This document shows, in pieces, positions 19,746-28,300 of a stretch of 64,000 nt of DNA. Position 1 is the stretch's first letter. Each line of letters begins with the position of its first letter. The notes beneath the pieces were generated by a model. The model saw only the letters and a list, made by a program, of their open reading frames with translations. It had not been told where the DNA came from and did not search any database. The stretch spans positions 372,001-436,000 of the forward strand of contig NZ_SJPO01000002.1 in assembly GCF_007859935.1 (NCBI RefSeq). Reading direction: 5' to 3'. Both the position numbers and the translations under genes were made by a program. The stretch is from Posidoniimonas polymericola (GTDB lineage: Bacteria; Planctomycetota; Planctomycetia; Pirellulales; Lacipirellulaceae).

Positions 19746-21320
19746 CTAGGCGGTCGCTCGCCGGCGCCGGCTTCCCATCGCGGTCAGCCAGAGGAGCCCA
19801 ATCGCAAGGGCGTTCGGCTCTGGGACGCGCGACAGGTACAAGACCTCGCCGGCGGCGAGCGCGACGTCGTAGATACGCAAGTCGCCGAAGACCCCGCGGC
19901 TCAGGTGGTTGCCCGGCCCGCCGCCCAGGTAGAACACGCCGCCCGGGTCGAGCCAGCTCTCGGCGGCGATTTCTCTCAGCTCGCCGTCGATGTACAGTTT
20001 GCTTTCCAGCTGGTCGCCGTCCCGCTCCCAGGTGAACACGATGTCGTGTTCCTCCCCGACGCCGCCTACCAGCGTCAGCAAGTAGTCGAGGTTGGCCGCA
20101 TTCGAGGCGTTGTTGGCACGGGCCGATAGCCGCTCATTCCCGTAGACCCAGGCCTCCCACGCGTTCGCGTGGACGGAGTTGCCCCACAGCGATTGGAAGT
20201 TGAACGACGCTTCCGACGAGAACTGCAACGCAATCGACCCCTGCTCGGGTAGCGTGTAGTCGACCGACAGGTACTGGCCCGCGTCCGCCCCCTCGTTGTC
20301 GACGGAGTTGGTCGCCTCGGGGTTTGACGAAAAGTTGAGGCCCTGACTCGATCCGGCCCCGGTGTACTGGGGTCCGGCCATTGCGGGTCCGTCGTGGAAC
20401 ACGCCGTCGAGGGCCGAGCCGCCGGAGCCCTGGTTCGTGAGGTCGCCATCGAAGGTGTAGTGGATCACTGGCTGGGCCGTCGGCGCGGTCGGGGAAAGCG
20501 GCGCCACGGCCGCGATGGAGGGGTTGGCTCCGCCCACGGTGCTGCCGGCCCCGCTATTGAACAGGTACTCTGCCTCGGCGACGCCCAGTGGCCGGTTCCA
20601 GATGGCCAAGTCGGCGATCCCGCCTTCGTAGAAGTTGCTGGCAGTGTGCGGCGCGTCGGTGGTGGTCTGGGCCCCCAGGCCGGCAACCTGCCCCGGGCGA
20701 ACCGTTCCTACAGTGGTAGGGAGCGACGCCAGGTCCACCTGAGCACCGTCCCAGTAGATTTTTACCGAACCGACGCTGCCGTCGTAGACGCCCATGACGT
20801 GGTGCCAGCTGGTCGTGTCCAGCATCGACGCCGGTACTCCAGGGTGCGCGCTAGTCGAAGCGCCGTTGGCGTCGGTGACCTTGAACCGCAGTTCGTTGCT
20901 GTTCTTGTCGAGATACAGGACGTAGTTGTCTGGTTGCGAGTCGTAGATCCCTGCGAACGAGCCCGCAATATCGGACGGCATCTTGTCGAGCTTCACCCAG
21001 GTCGAGAGGGAAACCGCGTTGCTGTTGATATCCATGTCGGCGCTGTTGGGGATCAACACGTTCTCAGCGCCGGCGAAACCCAGGCCCGCGCCGAACTTGC
21101 CACTCAGCCAGGTCGGGCCGTCGCGTAGTTCGCCGTTGTCGATGATAGATCCACCGGGCGACGCGTCGCCAGCAACGATGCCCGCGCCCTCGTCGAGCGG
21201 CCAGTAACTGAGCAGCCCGTCGTGCAGCGGCACGCCATCCGCGAACGCGTGGGCGCCGAGGACAGATAGAGCGGTGATTGATAGAGCTACAAAGGTGTTC
21301 GTCAGAGTTCTTCGCTGCAT
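19746..21320 (-). CDS. Double LamG PEP-CTERM surface protein
   Basis: 524-residue exported protein, the first gene of the tandem LamG trio. The signal peptide (LSVLGAHAFA) is followed by LamG 1 (YWPLDEGAGIVAGDASPGG; AVSLSTWVKLDK; GGIADLAIWNRPLG) and LamG 2 (VIHYTFDGDLTNQGSGG; FGDLRIYDVALAAGEVLYLS). The PEP-CTERM tail VPEPNALAIGLLWLTAMG-SRRRR follows directly. Unlike its two downstream paralogues it has no dockerin-like loops between LamG 2 and the tail. A strong GGAGG site lies ~6 bp before the ATG. It is the likely promoter-proximal gene of the group reading through DUF1559 to the EF-hand lipoprotein. Confidence 0.85.
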   Translation of the reverse strand: MQRRTLTNTFVALSITALSVLGAHAFADGVPLHDGLLSYWPLDEGAGIVAGDASPGGSIIDNGELRDGPTWLSGKFGAGLGFAGAENVLIPNSADMDINSNAVSLSTWVKLDKMPSDIAGSFAGIYDSQPDNYVLYLDKNSNELRFKVTDANGASTSAHPGVPASMLDTTSWHHVMGVYDGSVGSVKIYWDGAQVDLASLPTTVGTVRPGQVAGLGAQTTTDAPHTASNFYEGGIADLAIWNRPLGVAEAEYLFNSGAGSTVGGANPSIAAVAPLSPTAPTAQPVIHYTFDGDLTNQGSGGSALDGVFHDGPAMAGPQYTGAGSSQGLNFSSNPEATNSVDNEGADAGQYLSVDYTLPEQGSIALQFSSEASFNFQSLWGNSVHANAWEAWVYGNERLSARANNASNAANLDYLLTLVGGVGEEHDIVFTWERDGDQLESKLYIDGELREIAAESWLDPGGVFYLGGGPGNHLSRGVFGDLRIYDVALAAGEVLYLSRVPEPNALAIGLLWLTAMGSRRRRATA

Positions 21321-22180
21321 GAGACGCCTCCCCGGCGCGGAATAACGATCAAGTTAGATGGACAAGAGAAGCTGCTTTTCCCAGAATCTGCCGCCGGTCT
21401 CCGCACGATGCTGGCCGCCACTCTTGTCAGCAAGCAGTTCACTTACGCCCGCACACGCCCCTTTCCGGACGCGTCGTGCCGCGTGGCGAAACCCTCCCGC
21501 AGTCGGAACGCCCCCGCCGTTGGCGGATAGATCAAGCCAACCGAAGTGATGCGTAGGTGCGGCGACGACTGCCGCTTGGAAACTGAAAAGCCTCAACGCT
21601 CCGCCGAATGCAGTGCAACCGGCGCAAGCTGGAGTAACACATTGAAGAGTAGGGTCGCATTGAAGAAAACGCGACGCGGCGGCCAGCGAACAACAACCGC
21701 CGGTGGCAGCCTGCGCTGTAACGAAAAATAGCGGTATCCGATGGCGATGTAAAGCAGACATCTAGCGGAATTCGGGTGAGTGTGTTCGAGGTGGGCCGAA
21801 CCAATGAGCCCAGTAGTCTTGCGAGTGATTGCGTTGAACCCATGAGGAAGAAGTGAATTTCTCATTAAGGTCAGTTGGGCAGCAATTGACAGCGTCGTGC
21901 AAACGCGAAAACCCTACGCAAAACAGAGTGGGTGTCGGGGGTGCGAATACGAAGAAGGGCAGGCGCATCGTCACGTGGTCGCTTTAGGACCACAGTCGGC
22001 GCACGGCTATCAGGCCCCCTTCGACGGAGGCAGGCTGTCGAACACCGAACCGGTCTGCGGCACATGGCAGTACAACGGGCTCGGTCGACGCCAGTCTGGA
22101 AGCGCGCCGGAGTGACGCTAGCGAGGAATCAATAGCATGCGTTCCCTCGAGACCCGTTGCACCGCCTAGTATTGGACTAG

Positions 22181-22229
22181 CTGCGGTAGCGCAGCTTGGC
22201 GGAACTACGCCTAAGCTACCGCCCCGCAG
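22181..22229. repeat. Imperfect inverted repeat / hairpin
   Basis: GCGGTAGC at 22183-22190 is exactly complementary to GCTACCGC at 22215-22222. Inside, GGCG (22197-22200 region) can pair with CGCC (22208-22211). An alternative outer pairing joins CTGCGG (22181-22186) and CCGCAG (22224-22229). It is not followed by a T-run, so a simple intrinsic terminator is unlikely. It could be a small structured RNA element or an operator. Confidence 0.35.
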
Positions 22230-22388
22230 TGGGATTGCACTGGGCGTCACGAAAGTGCCAGGCCGCACGCCGATCGGCAGGAACTTCTGCCCCGCGTGCC
22301 GTGGGGACGTGATTACGAGCCGTGCGTTGCCCGAGCGAGAAAGGCCGGGATCGCTGCCCTTAAGAGGCGGCAGCGGAAAGACCGAACA

Positions 22389-22439
22389 GGCCCGGAGGGA
22401 ATCGAATCCCCCGACCGACGGCTTATCAGCCGGCCTCTT
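22389..22439 (-). pseudogene. Decayed tRNA-like 3' fragment
   Basis: Read on the minus strand, the stretch resembles a tRNA from the end of the D-arm through the anticodon arm (GGCTGATAAGCC), the variable region and the T-arm (GATTCGATTCCC) to an acceptor-like CCGGGCC. No matching GGCCCGG 5' acceptor strand or D-arm lies upstream. The anticodon and T stems carry mismatches, so it is not a working tRNA. Such 3' halves can be left by integration of mobile elements at tRNA genes, but no integrase is in the window. Confidence 0.3.
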
Positions 22440-22894
22440 TGGCAGGTTCGTCGACGCGTAAGTCGTTGGCAGAACAACAGGTTACGGAACGAGCCAGAAA
22501 TCGGCCGCTCGTCATTCTGTGCCGAGTTTTACCGGGTTTTTTGAATCTTTCCAGCCCGTCCGTGCCAGGTCAGTGCCGCTTGGAGAGGTTAAAAATCGGC
22601 ACGGATCTCAACTTCCATCGCGGCTGGTCTCAATGTTGTTGCGATCGGATAGTTGGTGCCAGAGCGTCCGACGCAGTTTCCTGCAAGCAGGGCACAGGTA
22701 CGAGCAACCTTGAACAACGGTCGCTCCCGCTGACCAACGTCTTGCATTGCAAGTGGACTATTTAGAAGGCAATCACCTGCTCACCCTCAACGTCCCAGCA
22801 GCGGGCTAATCGTCTCTTGACGTCGCCGTCGGCCGTCGACCGCCCGAGTCGCCTATAATCGGGTCAGTTCAAGCCATAAGCGAATAGGTGAGTC

Positions 22895-25033
22895 ATGTAC
22901 TCGATAAGCCCTCTCATTGGTTTCCGATCCGCAAAACTCTTCGGGATGCTCGCGGTCCTGTCGCTTGCCCAAGCTTGCGTGCTCTCTGGAGTTGCGTTTG
23001 CCGAACCGCCAAGCCGACCCAACATCCTCTTCGTCTTGGCTGACGACCTCGGCATCGGTGACGTGGGAGTTTTCTGGCAGAACGCGCGTAGCGAGGCAGG
23101 CGACGCGGCCGCTCCGTGGCATCGGACGCCGCATTTCGACGCGTTGGCGCGGGGTGGGCTGCAGCTCCGGCAGCACTACTGTTCCGCCCCGGTGTGCGCT
23201 CCCTCGCGGGCTTCCTTCCTGCTGGGCGTGCACCAAGGCCATGCCAATGTGCGAGACAATCAATTCGACAAAGCCCTTGAGGACAACCACACAGTGGCCA
23301 GCGTGCTGAAGCAAGCCGGCTACGCCACCGCTTGCATCGGCAAGTGGGGGCTGCAGGGCAAACGGTCCAAGGCAGCGACCAATGGCTGGCCGGGGCATCC
23401 GATGAACCGAGGATTCGAATACTACTTCGGGTATATCGGCCACGGGCACGGACACAAACACTACCCCAAAGAAGACGGCAAGCCGTTGTACGATGGGACC
23501 CAGGAAGTCTCGGCAGAATTCGACGGGTGCTACACAACCGACCTCTTCACGGCCCGCACCAAGAAGTGGATCGGTGACCACTGCGACTCCAACTCGGACC
23601 AGCCCTTCTTCCTGTATTTGGCTTTCGACACGCCGCACGCGATCTTGCAACTCCCGCCCGGTCCGTTTCCGCCTGGAGGAGGGCGGACCGGCGGCGTGCA
23701 GTGGCTGGGCGAGCCAGGGCAGATGATCAATACGGCAGGCGGCGAGCCCGATACCTACTGCCACCCAGACTATGTCTCAGCAACCTGGGACCACGACAAC
23801 GACGCCTCGACCCCTGAGCAGCCCTGGCCCGATGTCTACCAGCGGTACGCGACGGACGTGAGGCGGATCGACGACTGCGTCGGCGACCTGATGCAGTTTC
23901 TGAGGGACCTCGAACTCGAGCACAATACGCTTGTCGTGTTCACCTCGGACAACGGGCCGAGCAAAGAGTCCTACTTAGAAGAGCCGTACAAGCCCACGTT
24001 CTTCGACAGCTACGGGCCGCACGACGGCATCAAACGCGACCTCTGGGAGGGTGGCATTCGTGTTGGCGCCTTGGTTCACTGGCCGGCCGGCGTCCCGGCA
24101 GGGCGGGTGAGCGACCAACCCTGCGCGTTCTGGGACTGGATGCCCACCTTCGCGGACATCGCCGGAGTCCCCACCCCCGCACGCAGCGATGGCGTGTCGC
24201 TGACTCCAACGCTCCGTGGCGCCGGGAACCAGCCACCGCCGCTTACCTACATCGAGTACGCCCAAGGCGGCAAAACGCCTGGCTACGATGAGTTCACCCC
24301 CGAGCACCAAGGACGAAGGCGCCGGCAGATGCAGGCCATCCGCGTGGGGGACTTGATGGGTGTCCGCTACAACATTGAGAGCCACGCCGACCCCTTCGAG
24401 ATTTACGATGTCGTGACCGACCCGCAGCAAACCAAAAACCTCGCGGACCAACCCGAGTTCGAGGCGGTACAGCGGCAGATCAGTGACCGGGTGCTGCGCG
24501 TTCGCCGCCCGAACACGTCTGCACGACGGCCTTACGACAACGAACTCGTGCCGCCCGTTCATCCGGCCTGCGTCGAACCCGGACTTCAATGGCGGGGCTA
24601 TCAGGAGAGCTTCCCGTGGGTGGCGAGACTTGAAGAGCTGCAACCATCGGTTAGCGGCCGCACTCGGCGGCCGAATCTTGCGGAGGTGCTTGGCGAAGCG
24701 GCAACCGGCGCTCTGTTCCAGGGCTTCATCGATGCTCCCGTCGATGGTGAGTACATCTTCCACCTGACGACGGATGGCGGCGCCTTGCTCCGGATTCACG
24801 AAGCGGTTGTCGTGGACGCCGACTTCGGTTACCAGCCCGGAGCCGAGGCGAGCGGGGCCATACGCCTGCAAGCCGGAAAGCACCCCATGCGGCTCTATTA
24901 TCGGAGCGGACCCGCAGGGGACCGTGCGCTGGACTTCGAGTGGAGCAGCGACCGCATGCCCCGCCAGAAAGTACCAGCCGAGGCATTGTTTAGCGACGAC
25001 AACGCAGCGGAGAAACCACAGAAACGCGGTTGA
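22895..25033 (+). CDS. Exported sulfatase (formylglycine-dependent) with C-terminal PA14-like domain
   Basis: 712-residue sulfate-ester hydrolase. After an N-terminal signal (LFGMLAVLSLAQACVLSGVAFA) it opens with the sulfatase start PNILFVLADDLGIGDVG, whose Asp pair binds calcium. The formylglycine signature is CAPSR, Cys101 being the residue to be converted, followed by GYATACIGKWGLQG. The lower part has VVFTSDNGPSKES, which supplies the second metal-ligand Asp-Asn. After residue ~560 a PA14-like beta-barrel follows (GALFQGFIDAPVDGEYIFHL, LRIHEAVVVDADF, KHPMRLYYRSG), probably glycan-binding. It is a single gene with no close neighbour on its strand. Substrate unknown; sulfated polysaccharide is likely for a planctomycete (inference). 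Confidence 0.92.
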   Translation: MYSISPLIGFRSAKLFGMLAVLSLAQACVLSGVAFAEPPSRPNILFVLADDLGIGDVGVFWQNARSEAGDAAAPWHRTPHFDALARGGLQLRQHYCSAPVCAPSRASFLLGVHQGHANVRDNQFDKALEDNHTVASVLKQAGYATACIGKWGLQGKRSKAATNGWPGHPMNRGFEYYFGYIGHGHGHKHYPKEDGKPLYDGTQEVSAEFDGCYTTDLFTARTKKWIGDHCDSNSDQPFFLYLAFDTPHAILQLPPGPFPPGGGRTGGVQWLGEPGQMINTAGGEPDTYCHPDYVSATWDHDNDASTPEQPWPDVYQRYATDVRRIDDCVGDLMQFLRDLELEHNTLVVFTSDNGPSKESYLEEPYKPTFFDSYGPHDGIKRDLWEGGIRVGALVHWPAGVPAGRVSDQPCAFWDWMPTFADIAGVPTPARSDGVSLTPTLRGAGNQPPPLTYIEYAQGGKTPGYDEFTPEHQGRRRRQMQAIRVGDLMGVRYNIESHADPFEIYDVVTDPQQTKNLADQPEFEAVQRQISDRVLRVRRPNTSARRPYDNELVPPVHPACVEPGLQWRGYQESFPWVARLEELQPSVSGRTRRPNLAEVLGEAATGALFQGFIDAPVDGEYIFHLTTDGGALLRIHEAVVVDADFGYQPGAEASGAIRLQAGKHPMRLYYRSGPAGDRALDFEWSSDRMPRQKVPAEALFSDDNAAEKPQKRG

Positions 25034-25238
25034 ATTCGTGGGATAGCAGTTGGCCGCGGCCACATGGGCCAGCGCACCTCAACTAATTGGTAAGGCAAGC
25101 CAGTGAGAAAACTGGGCGACCGGCCAGCCCCGGTGCACTACGTCTCTAAGCCCCCACCGCCAACCCGGCCGACCTCGTCTAGAGCTCCCCACGAGTCGAT
25201 TCGGCCACTTTACCCCGCTGCGGAGCGAACTTTGAGCA

Positions 25239-25313
25239 ATGAAGAGAATACTGACCGCTAGTTCTAGCTTGATGACGTTGCTGATGGTGACCAGCCCCCA
25301 CGAGCAGTTCTAG
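25239..25313 (+). CDS. Possible 24-residue peptide or signal-peptide remnant
   Basis: A short open frame, MKRILTASSSLMTLLMVTSP and four more residues before a TAG, looks like a bare export signal. The nearest GGAG is about 13 bp upstream, too far for a good site. It ends 8 bp before the convergent dehydrogenase-like gene. It may be the 5' stub of a deleted gene or chance; nothing else is seen in this gap. Confidence 0.15.
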   Translation: MKRILTASSSLMTLLMVTSPHEQF

Positions 25314-25321
25314 CAGCTAAG

Positions 25322-28300
25322 CTACACTCTGCCGCGCCGGATGCCCGGCGCAACCCTGCTGGGTCCTAGTTCGGGGAGAGTCGTGTCCGAATTTAGAAAG
25401 TCTGCGTCGTCCTGCTTGGTGGAGAAAGCCTCGAACGCGGCGTCGCGTTCTGGCGCGTGCGAAGCGGCCTGAGAATGGAGCTGTTGAGCGATCAGCAGCT
25501 GGGGGTCGGTGTTGACGCGTGCGGCGGGCGGCGTCACGGGTCGGCGGGCAGCCGAGTTGCCGAAGGAGCCGGTTTCTATGGAAGGCGGAGCCACCAAGGA
25601 TTCGATCGATGTCAACTTCGGGGCTGGCGTGACGCCGAGAGCAGGTTCCGCAGCGGCAATCGCACCGCTCTTTGCGACTGCCGCCATCGGCAGCGCAGTC
25701 GGCTCCGCAAAAACGACTGAGCCGAACTGCACCAGGCCGCTCGTACTCACGGCGTACTCGAGCTGCACGGGGGTTATCGAGGCGCTGGCGTCGTACAGGC
25801 CGCCGAGGTCGAGGGCGTCGCCGGCCGCCAGCGTCAGCGACCCGCTAGGATTCAGCTCCGAAAGGGCGGACGCCGTCGGCTGAGCCTCCTCCCAGCCAGT
25901 CAGGCCGGCGTCCTGCAGGCTCTGCCAGTCGCCGTCGGCTGTCAGCAACGCCGCGGCGTCCGACAGCACCGAGTAGCCGATCAGCGAGATGGCCGCGTCG
26001 GTCTCGTTGCGGAGAGTACCCTGGCCGGTAAGGGGGTCGATGTACAGCACCAACGCATCGAGCGGGTCGGGCGTCGACGTGGTGACGCCGAAGTTGCCCC
26101 GCCACAATGTGTAGTCGGCCGCGTTGACAGCGCCATCGCCATTGGCGTCGGCCGCGCGTAGTCCGGTGGCGCCGTAGGCGTTCCGCCAGACCTGGTAGTC
26201 GGTCTGCGTGACCGAGCCGGTGCGGTCGAAGTCGCCGGCCGTTGGATTGATCACCGCGTCGAAGCTGAGCGGGGCGTTGCTTTCTGCGATCCAGCGGCTG
26301 TAGAAGACTTCCCAGTCGTCTTGGTCGGTGTCGCCGTCGAAGTCAAGGTCGCCCAGACGCAGGCGGTCTTCGAGGCTGGCGGACGTGCCGTCGGCGCCCC
26401 ATCCGGCGCCGAACGCGGCCACGTCGTCGAGGTCGAGCCGGCCGTTGAGGTCGACGTCGGCCGCGGCGAACGGCAGCAGGGTCGCGCCCACGTCGACCGC
26501 GGCGATCTCGAGGTAGTTGATCCGCGTGGCCTTGTCGGCGGCGTCGCCCTGATCGAGCGTCAGGCGGCCGTCGCTGACGGTGACCAGCCGCGTCTGGACG
26601 GCGAACTCGTCTGCCGCGAGCGCCTCGGCAGTCCAAAAGTTGAGGCCCTCAACGTTCAGCGTGTGCGTGCTGGGGAACCCCGCGTCGCCGACCGACGCGG
26701 TAACCAGGTACTGCCCGTTGGGTAGCGCGATCTCCCAGTCCTGGCCGGCGTGGAAATGCACCAACGTGTCGAGCCGCTGGTCGGCGTTGACGTCGCGGTC
26801 CCGGCTGAGGTCGGTGTGGTCGGTCTGCCAGCCGTAGGTCCAGCCGTTGCCCCGGTCGCCGAACACGGCCCCGGTGTCCGCCAGGTCGCCTGCGGGGACC
26901 TCGGCGCCGGCGGGCTGGAAGTTGAGGTTCACGACCGGCGTTGCTTCGATGCTGTAGAACCGGGCGTCGGCCCAATCGGCGTGGTCGTTGCCGACGCCGT
27001 TGCCGCCGTCGTCCACGACCAGCGTGATCTGCGTCACGCCGGTGACGTCGAGGTCGACGGTCTGGGTCGGGGACTGGTTGTTCATCACCCCGCTGGCGAA
27101 CACTTCCTGACCATCGGCCAGCACTCGGAATTCGACGCTGCCGGCCGGCGCGTTCTCGTCGTCCAGGCCGATGTCCGAGACGAACCGATGGTACCCGCCG
27201 TTGAGGTCGTAGGTGATCTCGGAGTAGGCGTGCACACCCAGGCCCTTGGCGTAAACCTGGTCGTTGAGGGTGATGGGCCCGCCGTCGCCCGCGGCGTCCT
27301 CGCCGTTGCTGCTGTCGAGCTCGATCGGCCCCCAGCCGTTAACCGGCGGCGCCGAGGGCGTCAGGTCGCTGGCGTAGGTCGGCGCGCCGAGGTCGTAGGT
27401 CTGGTAGAGCGCGACGAACGCGGAGTCCTGCTCGGGGGTCGCGATGACGCGGTCGCGGCTGGCCTCGCCGTCGAGCCACTGCGCGAAGTAGGCGGGCAGA
27501 CCTCCGGCGTCGGCTACGGCGGGGGCGTTGAGGGCCCGGTTCACGTTCACCACACCGGTGATGCTGGTGGGGGTCTCTTTGGGTTGGCCGTCGACCTCGA
27601 TTGCCACGCCGTCCACATTCGAAGTCGGCGTGAAGACGCTCGTCACCGGGTGGATGTCCCGGTAGGTCTCGGTGGTGAGCCCCGCCGAGTCGGTCGCGGT
27701 CAGGTGGATCCGGAACCAGACGTTGGCGGCGGTTTCGCTGTTGACCGGCACGGTGAACTGGGCCCCGGTCAGACCAGTCGTGGCCGGCAGGAATGGGTGC
27801 AGGTGCTCGTCGTGGTGGAAGTCGACCTGCCAGGTGAGCTGCGAGGGCGCGAGCACGCCGTCTTCGGCGTCTGTCGCGGAGCCGGTGAAGGTGATCAAAT
27901 CGCCGGCGCGGTACAGGTCGCCCTCCAGCGGCAGCGTGACCGTCGGCGTGGGTGGGGTGTCGGTGGTGACTTCGAGCGTCGCGGCGTCGCTGGTGGCCGT
28001 CCCGAACCCGTTGGACACGACCACGCGGAACAACGAGCCGCTGTCCTCGACCCCAACCGATTCAAGAGTGAAAAACGCTTCGGTGGCGCCTGGAATCGGC
28101 GTGAACCCCGTGCCCGAATCCCGCTCCCACTGGTAGCTGAGCGGCGACGAGCCGGCCGCGCTGGCGGTGAACGTCGCACTGTAGCCAACCGAGCGGAAAC
28201 GGTCGGCTGGCTGCTGGATGATCTGCGGCGGGATGTCGGCCGCGTACTGAACTTTGAGCACCTGCCCGGTCCCGATGCCCGGCGCCCCCCCCGCCCCGGC

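Larger units (their letters stand above)
21321..22894. other. 1.57-kb gene-poor region
   Basis: No supported protein gene. Several short open frames occur on both strands but lack ribosome-binding sites, recognisable motifs or planctomycete-like codon use. The base composition looks less GC-rich than in neighbouring genes. It contains an inverted repeat at 22181-22229 and a decayed tRNA-like 3' fragment at 22389-22439. It should hold the promoters of the LamG cluster (leftward) and of the sulfatase (rightward). Confidence 0.45.

Noticed and set aside
21354..21761. 135-codon minus-strand frame in the gene-poor gap
   Set aside because: Contains a Cys/Ala-rich stretch but no start site, motif or homology I can recognise; treated as chance.
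22389..22439. Functional tRNA-Ile(GAT)
   Set aside because: The GATAAG loop suggested it, but the anticodon stem cannot close a 7-base loop properly, the T-stem has mismatches, and there is no 5' half.
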